The notes beneath the pieces were generated by a model that was not told the origin of the DNA, made no database searches, and was given only the letters and a program-made list of their open reading frames with translations. From assembly GCF_900109885.1 (NCBI RefSeq), contig NZ_FOBS01000002.1, positions 124,001 to 188,000 on the forward strand: a stretch of 64,000 nucleotides of DNA. The letters run 5' to 3'. A program made the translations under genes and the position numbers. Positions within the stretch are counted from its first letter, which is position 1. Every line of letters begins with the position of its first letter. Source of the DNA: Syntrophus gentianae (GTDB lineage: Bacteria > Desulfobacterota > Syntrophia > Syntrophales > Syntrophaceae). Of the stretch, positions 1 to 8,176 are shown piece by piece.

Positions 1-70
1 TGAATACACAAGAATGCTTTTTCTCAAGACACTATGATTACCCGTAGTTCAGTATAAATATCAAATAGTT

Positions 71-97
71 GCGGCAAACAGCCGCTTTTTCGTTTTT
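71..97 (+). terminator. Rho-independent terminator of a gene left of the window
   Basis: A GCGGC/GCCGC stem with a 5-nt loop is followed directly by TTTTT and a second T-run. No plus-strand gene lies before it inside the window, so it probably ends a transcript that starts outside. Confidence 0.55.
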
Positions 98-185
98 CTT
101 TGGTTAATTCAATACCTTACGTAGTCTGTAAACATACTCGTGTTCCGTTTCGAGCAGCTTCCTTTTTTCAATTTCTCAGCAAATA

Positions 186-224
186 AAAAAGCCAGCCCGG
201 TTTTGCCCTGTGGCTGGCTTTTTA
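186..224 (-). terminator. Bidirectional-looking terminator after the kinase-like gene
   Basis: A 12-bp stem (AAAAAGCCAGCC / GGCTGGCTTTTT) with a 14-nt loop. Read on the minus strand it lies about 75 nt past the stop of the cytidylate-kinase-like gene and ends in a T-run. It also has a T-run on the plus strand. Confidence 0.7.
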
Positions 225-299
225 TGAAGAATATCAAGATTTTTTCTAATCTAGTTCAAGGGATCGCTCACATGGTTCTCTTCATCCACGACTCTCTAC

Positions 300-1124
300 C
301 TAGATCCCCCGGAAAGGCCATGAGCCGCGATAGTGAAGGTTGCATTTTATCGGAATGTTTCCGGCCATTTTCATAATCTCTTGTTCAATAAGCTTATGCT
401 GCTCCGGATTGCGCACCACCCCACTAACCACCAGGACTTCATCTTCCATTTCTATTTCCAGGGTGGGGACAAGAAAGCCGGGGGAGGTCATGATCTTTAC
501 CTTGATCCGGGTGGCCAGGGCTTTCATATCCAAAAGTTTCTGGGATTCTAGCGAATAAGCCTTCTCCCTTTCCAGAAGATCGTTTTTCAGGCTGCCGGCA
601 ATGGCATCCCAATCTTTCCTGCTCGTATCAACGACCCGGTCATATTCCGTGGGATCCGTCCAGTTGGCGCCCTCGACCTGCTGGATCGTCACCGCCATCT
701 CACGATCCGCCTTTCTCGCCATCATGGCCGCGATTTGCAGGCTCACCTCTTCCCGCTGCACAATTCGCTGCACCCTGGCTTCAAAAGGTGCGGTCATGAA
801 TACTCTCAGGGCATGGGGGATGTTTCTCAACAGAACATTGCCGCCCCGGGTCATCACCACAACATTGTTTCTCAGAGAATACTTCAAGATGATACTCTGA
901 CTGAAGGCGGCAAAGGCCAGGAAGGACCAGTCCGTCTGTTCCCATAATCCGGGGACGCCTTTACTGACTTCTTCAGCTATTCTCTTAAGTTCTCCCCCCG
1001 CCTTTTCCGCCTCTTCAAAGATCCTGTGCAGAGGGATGTATTCGTATCCCAGAAGGCTTGCAACAGCATGCCCGATTACCCCACCACCGCTCCCATACTG
1101 TTTGGTAATCGTCAGGATTGCCAT
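300..1124 (-). CDS. Cytidylate kinase-like family protein with C-terminal BON-like domain
   Basis: 274-aa soluble protein. The N-terminus (MAILTITKQYGSGGGVIG) is the glycine-rich nucleotide-binding start of the cytidylate-kinase-like family (PF13189 type), followed by the family's conserved stretch with MTRGGNVLL. The last ~50 residues (from FLVPTLEIE) look like a BON fold, which is not part of canonical Cmk. The reading frame opens five codons earlier at a TTG, but the ATG at 1124 is preceded by GAAGGA at normal spacing, so I start there. A paralogue of the same architecture lies at 4942-5757. The nucleotide substrate cannot be read from sequence; a canonical CMP kinase role is unproven. Confidence 0.8.
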   Translation of the reverse strand: MAILTITKQYGSGGGVIGHAVASLLGYEYIPLHRIFEEAEKAGGELKRIAEEVSKGVPGLWEQTDWSFLAFAAFSQSIILKYSLRNNVVVMTRGGNVLLRNIPHALRVFMTAPFEARVQRIVQREEVSLQIAAMMARKADREMAVTIQQVEGANWTDPTEYDRVVDTSRKDWDAIAGSLKNDLLEREKAYSLESQKLLDMKALATRIKVKIMTSPGFLVPTLEIEMEDEVLVVSGVVRNPEQHKLIEQEIMKMAGNIPIKCNLHYRGSWPFRGI

Positions 1125-1294
1125 AGGTCCTTCCTTCAAATCTGTTTTCCTTCAGACGTTAACGCCATCTTCCTCTTTACATCAATGAAAGAGGACCTCA
1201 CGTTCATATCCCATTCAGATTCCGGCACTTCACAGAATATCTATCCCGATGGATCTGCGTTTTCATGCACAGGTTCGAAGACCTTCTTTCCGGA

Positions 1295-2023
1295 TCAGGA
1301 GCGATGAATTTCCCCGGATTTCTCCGCCTGGGCGATTTTCCTTTTCTGCAGGAATTTCCCCACTGCGACTACACCCACAATGCAGACAATCTGGACAGCA
1401 TATTCCATCACAGCGTTGGGATGCAGCAACTCTTCGACAGCGGGATCCGTGATCATCATCTCACCGCCGACCCGACCGAGAATGGCCGCGCCAATGACGA
1501 TGATGATGGGATACTTGTCCATCAGGGTGGAAATGAGGTTGCTGGTAAAGATGATGATGGGGATACTTAAGCCCAATCCGAACAGCAACAGGAACATATT
1601 TCCCCCGGCAGCTCCGGCAACCCCCAGGACATTATCCAGCGACATGGTCAGATCGGCAATGATGATAATCTTGATTGCCTGCGCCAGGGTCGCGGTTGAT
1701 TCCCCTCCCTCTCCTTCCTCTTCACCGAGGAACAGCTTGGTGGCGATCCAGAGGATCAGGGCGCCGCCGATCAGCTTGAGATAGGGTACGTTCAGCAGCA
1801 TGGCAACGAAGAAAGTCAGGATAATCCTGAGGATAACGGCAGCCGCCGTTCCGAAAATAATGCCTTTTTGCCGCTGCTCCTTGTTCAGTCCGCGAACCGC
1901 CATGGCAATGAGCACAGCGTTGTCGCCGGACAGGATGATGTTGATAAAAACGATGTTCAACATCGCCAGTAAAAAGGGCATGGTCCATTCAATGTGAAAC
2001 GCGGTTGACCAATCTAAATTCAC
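1295..2023 (-). CDS. TerC family integral membrane protein
   Basis: 242-aa polytopic membrane protein of the TerC/YjbE family, members of which have been linked to metal (Mn2+) export and tellurium resistance. The family acidic motifs sit in predicted membrane helices: SGDNAVLIAMAVRGL near residue 32 and MSLDNVLGVAGAAGG near residue 128. Start is a GTG at 2023 with AAAGGAGA seven bases upstream. It is followed 170 nt downstream on the same strand by the kinase-like gene. I looked for a yybP-ykoY manganese riboswitch in the short upstream gap and saw none. The transported ion is not determinable here. Confidence 0.88.
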   Translation of the reverse strand: MNLDWSTAFHIEWTMPFLLAMLNIVFINIILSGDNAVLIAMAVRGLNKEQRQKGIIFGTAAAVILRIILTFFVAMLLNVPYLKLIGGALILWIATKLFLGEEEGEGGESTATLAQAIKIIIIADLTMSLDNVLGVAGAAGGNMFLLLFGLGLSIPIIIFTSNLISTLMDKYPIIIVIGAAILGRVGGEMMITDPAVEELLHPNAVMEYAVQIVCIVGVVAVGKFLQKRKIAQAEKSGEIHRS

Positions 2024-2048
2024 GCCTGTATCTCCTTTTCTTTAAATC

Positions 2049-2104
2049 AAAAAGGGCAAAGGTCGTTTCATTTCTTTCAATGAATCCTGATCTTTGCCCT
2101 TTTT
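2049..2104 (-). terminator. Terminator downstream of oadB
   Basis: A 12-bp inverted repeat (AAAAGGGCAAAG / CTTTGCCCTTTT) with a loop of about 30 nt lies 40 nt after the oadB stop and before terC. The minus-strand reading ends in a run of Ts, so it should separate the pump transcript from terC. Confidence 0.6.
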
Positions 2105-2145
2105 CTCCTTAGTTTCACCTTAGTAAATATGCAAAAGAATACGGC

Positions 2146-3306
2146 CTATCCCGGAATGACACCCATCCCTGCCAGCACGGAAAGCATAACCGCTGCGGCA
2201 ATGACCGAACCGATCTGACCGCCGGCATTGGCGCCCATGGCATGCATCAACAGGAAATTCCGTTTGTTCCACTTCTGCCCTTCCTTCTGCACGACCCGGG
2301 CAGCCATGGGGAAGGCCGAAATGCCCGCGGCGCCGATCAGAGGATTGACCTTACCGCCGGTCAACACGTACATCACCTTCCCGAAAAGGACACCGCAGAC
2401 GGTATCAAGGCAGATGGCCATGAAGCCCAGAGCCAGGATGACCAAGGTCTGCACCTTGATAAAGGCGATGCCCGACATGGTCGCCCCAACGGCCAATCCC
2501 AGAAACAGGGTCACCACGTTGGCGATCTCGTTCTCGGCGGCTCCCGTCAGGCGGCTCACCACGCCCGATTCCCGCATCAGGTTCCCCAGCATGATCGTCG
2601 CCAGCAACGGCAACCCCATTGGGGCGATCAACCCGCCCAGCACGGTAATCACCAGGGGGAAGAGAAGCTTGGTCGTCTTAGAAACCGGTTTGGCCTGGGA
2701 TTTCATGACCGTCTCCCGTTCCTTCTTCGACGTCAGCATCCTCATAATGGGCGGCTGCAGAACCGGAACCAGCGACATGTAAGAATAGGCCGCCACGGAA
2801 ACCGCCCCCAACAGCTGCGGGGCGTATTTCGAGGTGACGTAAATCGCCGTCGGGCCGTCACAGGCCCCGATAATCCCGATGGAAATCGCCTCCAGCTTGG
2901 GAAATCCCAGCGCCAGGGCCGTCAGCAGGGTAAGAAAAATCCCGAACTGCCCGGCCGCCCCCAACAGAAAGGTCGAAGGCTGTGCCAGTACGGGCCCGAA
3001 ATCCGTCATAGCGCCAATCCCGATAAAGATCAGCAGGGGGAACAACTCCGTACCCACCCCGGCATCATAAATCACCCGGATGAAACCCGCCTCCTCACCG
3101 GTATTCATGACATTCGAAAAGGGAATATTGACGAGAATGCACCCGAAAGCGATGGGAATCAACAGCATCGGCTCGCAGTCTTTCTTGATCCCCAGGTAAA
3201 GGAGAACGCCGCCGACAAGAATCATGATCACGTTACGCCAATCAATAAAAAGATGCTGAAAACCTACCGTAAGTCCGCCTAATCCATTAATAATTGCTTC
3301 GGCCAT
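2146..3306 (-). CDS. oadB: Sodium ion-translocating decarboxylase, beta subunit
   Basis: 386-aa membrane protein of the OadB/GcdB/MmdB family, the subunit that couples carboxybiotin decarboxylation to Na+ export. Matching features are the many hydrophobic helices, the pore-region stretch ISIGIIGACDGPTAIYV near residue 142 and the conserved end GQIGSVIAAAVMLSVLAGMG. Start is ATG 3306; its Shine-Dalgarno AGGAGG lies inside the last codons of the small gamma-type gene, three bases away. No alpha (carboxyltransferase) or biotin-carrier gene is present in the window, so the substrate (oxaloacetate, glutaconyl-CoA or methylmalonyl-CoA) is open. Confidence 0.92.
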   Translation of the reverse strand: MAEAIINGLGGLTVGFQHLFIDWRNVIMILVGGVLLYLGIKKDCEPMLLIPIAFGCILVNIPFSNVMNTGEEAGFIRVIYDAGVGTELFPLLIFIGIGAMTDFGPVLAQPSTFLLGAAGQFGIFLTLLTALALGFPKLEAISIGIIGACDGPTAIYVTSKYAPQLLGAVSVAAYSYMSLVPVLQPPIMRMLTSKKERETVMKSQAKPVSKTTKLLFPLVITVLGGLIAPMGLPLLATIMLGNLMRESGVVSRLTGAAENEIANVVTLFLGLAVGATMSGIAFIKVQTLVILALGFMAICLDTVCGVLFGKVMYVLTGGKVNPLIGAAGISAFPMAARVVQKEGQKWNKRNFLLMHAMGANAGGQIGSVIAAAVMLSVLAGMGVIPG

Positions 3307-3309
3307 TCT

Positions 3310-3447
3310 CTAATCCTCCTCCTTCTTGTACGGGAAGATCTTCCCCAGCGCGGTCATCACCAGGCTCATGATCCACAGGGTCAGAATGGTCCCCCCCATC
3401 CCGCAGACCAGCATCGTGACGCCAAAGGTCACATTATCCATCTGCAT
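3310..3447 (-). CDS. oadG: Small OadG-like gamma subunit of the sodium pump (45 aa)
   Basis: Short reading frame translating to MQMDNVTFGVTMLVCGMGGT, then ILTLWIMSLVMTALGKIF and a charged tail PYKKEED. It is one membrane helix with an N-terminus outside and a lysine/acidic tail inside, the layout of OadG gamma subunits, which anchor the pump complex. The start ATG has a strong AGGAGG nine bases upstream. The stop lies three bases before the oadB start, so the two are translationally coupled. It is shorter than typical OadG (about 80 aa), lacking the long C-terminal tail. Assignment rests on topology and position, not on a strong motif. Confidence 0.75.
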   Translation of the reverse strand: MQMDNVTFGVTMLVCGMGGTILTLWIMSLVMTALGKIFPYKKEED

Positions 3448-3653
3448 AAAAACACCTCCTAAAAAATATTATTCCAGCTTTCCAGCCGGCATACTGCCCG
3501 TATGAAAAGGAAAAAAATAATGGCACGGCCTGTTCATCCCACCGGGGATCCGATGAGCAAACGAAGAATCAAGAAAAACAATCACCAAGGGTACCCGTAG
3601 GTCACGATTAGCGAAGAACAGGGGAAAAGAGAAGATAAAAAGAATATAATAAA

Positions 3654-3676
3654 AGTATAAGCAAAATACTTATACT
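3654..3676. repeat. AT-rich inverted repeat, terminator or operator
   Basis: AGTATAAG (3654-3661) and CTTATACT (3669-3676) form 8-bp arms around a 7-nt spacer. The arm overlaps the stop codon of the PAS-LuxR gene. On the minus strand a T-rich tract follows, so it may terminate that transcript. It also lies in the 227-nt region upstream of oadG and could be a regulator site. Confidence 0.45.
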
Positions 3677-4688
3677 ATGGAAGGGAGAGGAGGTGAGTGC
3701 GCAGGTTGGTTTTTTTCTTGTTAAGACCGAGTTTTTTGCGGATATGATTCCGATGGAGGGCGACCGCCCCGGAACAGACATTCATCAGTTCCGCGATTTC
3801 CTTGGTTGTTTTTCCATCCTTGATCAGAGAAGCCACCTGAATCTCTCGGGGGGTAAGATTCAGGGAAGTGGATGTTAATTTCATCAGAAAGGATGAGATG
3901 ACTTCATTGAGGTGGGATTCCATGATACTCATGTAATTCGCCTGGGTGGCATCGAGAGCTGTCATTTTCAATTTATCCACGTAGGGAAGAACCATGCTTT
4001 TCACATTGGAAAGCACCTTTTCTTCAAGTTCATTTTTATCATCCTCCCTTTTCTTTAGGAGCACCGTAAGCGCCGTATTCAGTTCCTCAAGGTTTCGAGT
4101 TTTGATCTCCAATTCCGCATTGACCTTTTTAAGATCCGCCGTTCTTTCCTGAACACGGGCCTCCAGTTCTTCCAACGTCCTCTGCAGAAGCGCCTCTGCA
4201 TATTTACGCTGGGTAATGTCGTTGTTGATTTCCAGGATGGCCAGGGGTTTTTCCTGATCGTTGCGTCGCAGGGCCCAGCGGCTTTCCACCAGGACCGGAC
4301 TGCCGTCCCGCTGGGTCTGTGCCAGTTCACCTTCCCAGCGTCCCCGAATTACCAGATGTTCTTCGATTTCCTCCAGGCTCTTCGGGAAACGGGTCTTGAG
4401 CAGGGAATGGATATTTTTTCCCAGGACCTCCTCGCGACTCCAGCCGTATTTCTCCTCTGCTCCTTGATTCCAGAACAGAATGCGGTGCCTCATGTCCAGA
4501 ACCATGATCATATCCTCCGCCAGATCGAGCAACTCCGCCTGTTCACGGAGGGCTTCAGACTGCTTTTTCAGGATCTCGGCAGCAGCCTGATCCACCAGTT
4601 GGCCGGAATTCTCCTCGCCGTAGAATTGCTGATACAACGCATCATATTCCGTGATTTTTTCCTGACTCTTTCTTTTATCCTCAGCCAT
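3675..4688 (-). CDS. PAS domain LuxR-type transcriptional regulator
   Basis: 337-aa cytoplasmic regulator. Residues about 45-165 form a PAS domain (EDMIMVLDMRHRILFWNQGA, then a PAC end at ILEINNDITQRK). A coiled coil runs to about 235 (LEELEARVQERTADLKKVNA). The C-terminal 60 residues are a LuxR/FixJ helix-turn-helix (LTPREIQVASLIKDGKTTKEIA). It has no receiver domain, so the signal is probably sensed directly by PAS. Start ATG 4688 has GGAG nine bases upstream. It lies on the same strand just upstream of oadG-oadB and is divergent from the second kinase-like gene; either could be its target (inference). Confidence 0.85.
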   Translation of the reverse strand: MAEDKRKSQEKITEYDALYQQFYGEENSGQLVDQAAAEILKKQSEALREQAELLDLAEDMIMVLDMRHRILFWNQGAEEKYGWSREEVLGKNIHSLLKTRFPKSLEEIEEHLVIRGRWEGELAQTQRDGSPVLVESRWALRRNDQEKPLAILEINNDITQRKYAEALLQRTLEELEARVQERTADLKKVNAELEIKTRNLEELNTALTVLLKKREDDKNELEEKVLSNVKSMVLPYVDKLKMTALDATQANYMSIMESHLNEVISSFLMKLTSTSLNLTPREIQVASLIKDGKTTKEIAELMNVCSGAVALHRNHIRKKLGLNKKKTNLRTHLLSLP

Positions 4689-4750
4689 GCCTTATCTCCA
4701 CGATTGAATGCCGAAACACGCCTTCGATCCCCAGACCAAAAACTACACGT

Positions 4751-4766
4751 TTTGTCATAAGACAAA
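4751..4766. promoter_or_regulatory. Inverted repeat in the divergent regulator/kinase-like intergenic region
   Basis: TTTGTC-ATAA-GACAAA, a perfect 6-bp-arm dyad, followed at 4788-4799 by the palindrome TTCAATATTGAA. Both lie between the PAS-LuxR gene and the divergent kinase-like gene, where an operator for the adjacent regulator would be expected. No protein can be assigned. Confidence 0.35.
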
Positions 4767-4941
4767 TTGTTCCTGTATATTAAAGAATTCAATATTGAAA
4801 CTCAAAACAAACAGTCAGGAGTTCCCCCCGTAAACGGCTTATTGCTTGATCATTTGGAAAAAGTCCTTTATATGTGAAATAGGTTGTAGTAAAAGATTAT
4901 GCTTTTTTGAAAAGCAGACAAAGACTCAGAGGGAGGAAAGC

Positions 4942-5757
4942 ATGGCAATCTTGACCATTTCCAAGGAATTCGGCAGCGGTGGCACACAGATCGGACAGTC
5001 TGTCGCGAAACTTCTCAACTATGAATACATTCCCCTCAAACAAATTCATGCGGATGCCAAGCAGACGGGAAAGCAATGGGAGCGGGCCGCTGAAGATTAT
5101 GCCGGTGGCGCCTCCTCTCTGTGGGAACGATTCGACTGGTCCTTCATGGGCTTTGTTGCCCTGAGTCAAAGCTTTATCTTCAAGTACGCCATGAAGGACA
5201 ACGTGGTCATCATGGCCCGTGGTGGAAACGTCCTGATGCGTGACATTCCTTATTGCCTGAGAGTAAGGGTCACAGCTCCTTTTGAAAAACGGGTTGAAAC
5301 CGTCGCTATGCGGGAAGACATCTCCAAGGATCTGGCCCGTCTGATCGTAAAGAAGGCAGACCGGGAACTGACCAGCGCTCTGAATCAGATGTACGGCGAC
5401 GAATGGGATGATCCGGCAACCTTTGACTTCATTTTCAACACCGCACAGCAGAGCCTGGACGATGTGGCCAATGCGGTGAAGGACGCCTGCCTCAAGAAGG
5501 ATGTTTTCAAAACGGATGAAGCGGTGAAAGCGCTGCAGTTAAAAGCCAAGGCTTACGAAGTCAAGGCCGGCATTGCCACAGATCCGCATTTGCTTGTCCC
5601 CACTCTTGAAGTTGTCCCCCAGGGGGGAGGCCTCGTGGTTCGCGGCGTGGTTTCCAGTACGAAGGAGTACCACGGCGTCCAGGAAGAAGCGACCCGGTTG
5701 GCCGGATCTGTTCCGGTAACCTTCGATCTCCATTTCCGGGGGGAATTCAGGCGATAG
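4942..5757 (+). CDS. Cytidylate kinase-like family protein with BON-like tail (second paralogue)
   Basis: 271 aa, clearly paralogous to 300-1124. It shares the MAILTISKEFGSGGTQIG start, the MARGGNVLMRDIPYCLRV core and a C-terminal BON-like segment (LLVPTLEVVPQGGGLVVRGV). The frame is open 32 codons upstream, but ATG 4942 has GAGGGAGGAAAGC directly before it and matches the paralogue's start. It stands alone on the plus strand, opposite the PAS-LuxR regulator. The nucleotide-binding glycine stretch is intact, but the substrate is unknown. Confidence 0.8.
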   Translation: MAILTISKEFGSGGTQIGQSVAKLLNYEYIPLKQIHADAKQTGKQWERAAEDYAGGASSLWERFDWSFMGFVALSQSFIFKYAMKDNVVIMARGGNVLMRDIPYCLRVRVTAPFEKRVETVAMREDISKDLARLIVKKADRELTSALNQMYGDEWDDPATFDFIFNTAQQSLDDVANAVKDACLKKDVFKTDEAVKALQLKAKAYEVKAGIATDPHLLVPTLEVVPQGGGLVVRGVVSSTKEYHGVQEEATRLAGSVPVTFDLHFRGEFRR

Positions 5758-5987
5758 CCGCAAAGATTCCTTGAAAAACTTGCCGCCCCATGACAGATCG
5801 CCGCGCAAGAATGGATTTCCATGGGGCCTGACAGATAAGGGCCAGGCCTTTCAACCCCAAAGCGGGAGGGAAGGCCGGCCCTCACCATCGCTTTAAAAGA
5901 AAGATTCGAAGGGGACTTGCGAATAAGGCTGCCTTTGAAATTTCCCTTTCGAAACGATTTTCAAAAATCAGAATCATTATTCAAACC

Positions 5988-6136
5988 CTGATGGATACTG
6001 AGGAAGAGGGGTTAAAATCCCCCGCTGCCCCGCAGCCGTGATGGGAACGAACGCCAGAGAAAGCCACTGTCGGAAACAAATTCCGATGGGAAGGCTGGTC
6101 AGTAGGTCGCCCAAAGCCGGAAGACCGATCCATCGG
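5988..6136 (+). ncRNA. Cobalamin riboswitch 1
   Basis: The conserved elements appear in order: the AATCCCCCGCTGCCCCGCAGC segment (6017-6037), GCCACTG at 6063, GGGAAGG at 6088, and a B12 box AGCCGGAAGACC at 6115-6126 (consensus AGCCAGGAGACC). The ends close with a 9-bp P1 stem, 5988-5996 with 6128-6136 (one G-U). It precedes the corrinoid permease gene by about 180 nt. Members of this class bind adenosyl- or other cobalamins and shut off expression. Confidence 0.88.
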
Positions 6137-6239
6137 TAAGACTCGTGGGAGTTGGATCATGCAGACATTTTCATATTTTCCGTCCGTCCTTTCCTTTATC
6201 GGAAAAACACCTATTCTCCTTAAATTGCAATAAGTTCTT

Positions 6240-6303
6240 ATTGGTAACCCCTCGCGGCGGTTCGGCAAAGACACGAATCCGGAAACCAATTGAGGGGAGG
6301 GAG
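6240..6303 (+). promoter_or_regulatory. Candidate expression platform of riboswitch 1
   Basis: Two interleaved complementary pairs: ATTGGT (6240-6245) with ACCAAT (6285-6290), and CCCCTC (6248-6253) with GAGGGG (6292-6297). The second overlaps the purine-rich Shine-Dalgarno tract GGGAGGGAGG of the permease gene. They could be a pseudoknot or alternative states that hide the ribosome site. Inferred by eye. Confidence 0.35.
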
Positions 6304-6317
6304 GATATCGGATTTTT

Positions 6318-7358
6318 ATGACAGAATCAGTTGTCACCTTCAAGAAAGTGATCGAAGTGAGTCTGCTGCTCTTTTGGATCCTGCTGGCGGTCGCGGCGGT
6401 CTCTCTCCTTTGCGGTCCGGCGGAAACCGGATTGCTTGCGGATATACGCGAGGGGTTGAGGAGCGGGCGTTTTCCGGTACTTACGTTAAAACCGGAGGAT
6501 GTGACCATCCTGTTCTCCCTGCGCCTTCCCCGGATTCTCTTCGCCGGGCTCGTTGGGGCATCGCTGTCTGTCGCCGGTGTTATCTTTCAGGCTCTGCTTC
6601 GCAATCCCCTGGCCGACCCCTACATCCTGGGGATATCGGGGGGCTCCGCCCTGGGAGCAATTATCGGAATCTGCACCGGCCTGGGTTCTCTTCCCCTGGG
6701 CGTTCCACTGCCGGCCTTTCTGGGGGCCGCCGTCACGGTGTTCCTCGTCCTTGCGGCCGGTGGCCCGGAGAGGGGCTTTTCATCCGGAACCATGCTGCTG
6801 GCCGGTGTGATCGTGAATGCCTTTTTCTCCGCCCTCATCATGCTGGCCCTTGCACTCAGCAGTTCCACCGATCTCCAGAAAATCACCTTCTGGCTCATGG
6901 GAAATCTCAGTCTGGCCGGTTATTCCGAAATCCTGCTGACAGGACTGATCCTTCTGGCCGGCTTTTCCGTTGCCACACTCCACGCCCGCTCGATCAATCT
7001 GATGACCCTGGGTGAGGAAACAGCTCTCCATCTGGGCGTCAACCTGGGAAGGGCCCGGATTCTTCTTTTGATCTCCGGATCACTCCTGACGGCTGTGGCC
7101 GTGGCGTTCAGCGGCACAGTGGGCTTTGTGGGACTGATCATCCCTCACCTGATGCGGATGCTCCTGGGAGCGGATCACCGGCTCCTCCTTCCCGCATCCC
7201 TTCTCGTCGGTGCCTCCTTTTTGATCGCGGCGGACACCCTGGCCAGATCCGTCATCCCCGACATGGAACTGCCCGTGGGCGTGGTGACCGCCCTTTGCGG
7301 GTCCCCATATTTTCTTTATCTGTTGCGGAAAGGACGGTTTTCATCATGGTCCTTCTGA
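6318..7358 (+). CDS. btuC: FecCD-family ABC permease, corrinoid uptake
   Basis: 346-aa polytopic permease of the BtuC/FhuB/FecCD family with about ten hydrophobic helices. It has the conserved regions LRLPRILFAGLVGASLSVAGV near residue 66, LLRNPLADPYILGISGGSALG near 96 and GTVGFVGLIIPHLMRMLLGADH near 266. Substrate is inferred to be cobalamin from the upstream cobalamin riboswitch and the linked btuB-like receptor; by sequence alone it could import iron-siderophore. It overlaps the ATPase gene by 13 nt, implying translational coupling. The SD tract lies somewhat far (about 14 nt) from ATG 6318. Confidence 0.88.
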   Translation: MTESVVTFKKVIEVSLLLFWILLAVAAVSLLCGPAETGLLADIREGLRSGRFPVLTLKPEDVTILFSLRLPRILFAGLVGASLSVAGVIFQALLRNPLADPYILGISGGSALGAIIGICTGLGSLPLGVPLPAFLGAAVTVFLVLAAGGPERGFSSGTMLLAGVIVNAFFSALIMLALALSSSTDLQKITFWLMGNLSLAGYSEILLTGLILLAGFSVATLHARSINLMTLGEETALHLGVNLGRARILLLISGSLLTAVAVAFSGTVGFVGLIIPHLMRMLLGADHRLLLPASLLVGASFLIAADTLARSVIPDMELPVGVVTALCGSPYFLYLLRKGRFSSWSF

Positions 7359-8176
7359 ATCTCAAAAACGTCTCTTTTCGCTATGACGCCAATTGGGTTC
7401 TTCGAGACCTCTCCTGCGACGTGGCGCAGGGAGAATTTCTGGGGATTATCGGGCCCAACGGCTCGGGGAAAACCACACTGCTGCGAATCTGCAGTGGAAT
7501 TCTTGTTCCCGGCCGGGGAATGGTGGCCCTTGAGGGAAGGGATATCCGGAACATTCCGAGAAAGGCCCTGGCCAGGACGATGGCCTTTGTGGCTCAGGAT
7601 TCCCCGGAACTTTTCCATTTCAAGGTAAATGAATGTGTTCTCATGGGCCGGGCGCCCCATCTGGGACGTCTGCAATTCGAAAAGGAGCGGGACTTTGCCA
7701 TCACCCGACAGGCCATGGAGGCGACAGGCACCCTTCTCCTGGCCTCCCGGAATCTGGCAGATCTGAGCGGCGGAGAGAAAAAGCGGGTCCATATCGCCCG
7801 GGCACTGGCCCAGGAGCCGGAGATCCTCTTCCTTGACGAGTCCACGGCCTATCTGGACATGAAACACGCTACCGCCATTTTCGACCTGCTGAAAGCCCTG
7901 AACAGGGACCAGGGCCTGACGGTGATCATCGTGACCCACGACATCAACACGGCGGCTCTCTATTGCGACCGGCTCCTGATGATGCACCAGGGGAGCATTT
8001 TTGCAGAGGGACGCCCGGAAGAAATCATTACGGAAGCCAACATCCGGGAGGTGTACGAAACCCGGGTAACGATCGACCGCAATCCGGAAAACGGATTGCC
8101 GCGGATCTCATTATTGCCACAAAGTCTGTCAGATCCAAGGAAGCCGGTAAAAGCCGGCGCTGCCCCGCAACTGTAA
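7346..8176 (+). CDS. btuD: ABC transporter ATP-binding protein, corrinoid uptake
   Basis: 276-aa ATPase partner of the upstream permease. Walker A is GPNGSGKTT near residue 38, the signature is LSGGEKKR near 138, Walker B is ILFLDEST near 160, and the H-loop is in VTHDINTA. ATG 7346 lies within the end of the permease gene; earlier in-frame codons overlap the permease and lack homology to ABC proteins. The protein's last 17 residues (SLSDPRKPVKAGAAPQL) are encoded by the 5' half of the second cobalamin riboswitch. The stop codon TAA falls inside the conserved CAACTGTAA element, so the C-terminus is dictated by RNA structure rather than protein function. Confidence 0.9.
   Translation: MVLLNLKNVSFRYDANWVLRDLSCDVAQGEFLGIIGPNGSGKTTLLRICSGILVPGRGMVALEGRDIRNIPRKALARTMAFVAQDSPELFHFKVNECVLMGRAPHLGRLQFEKERDFAITRQAMEATGTLLLASRNLADLSGGEKKRVHIARALAQEPEILFLDESTAYLDMKHATAIFDLLKALNRDQGLTVIIVTHDINTAALYCDRLLMMHQGSIFAEGRPEEIITEANIREVYETRVTIDRNPENGLPRISLLPQSLSDPRKPVKAGAAPQL

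Noticed and set aside
140-376. Small plus-strand frame at the left edge
   Set aside because: It spans a strong terminator hairpin and overlaps the 3' end of the kinase-like gene; no ribosome site.
2024-2145. Manganese (yybP-ykoY) riboswitch before terC
   Set aside because: The gap is short and filled by the terminator of the preceding gene; conserved motifs are absent.
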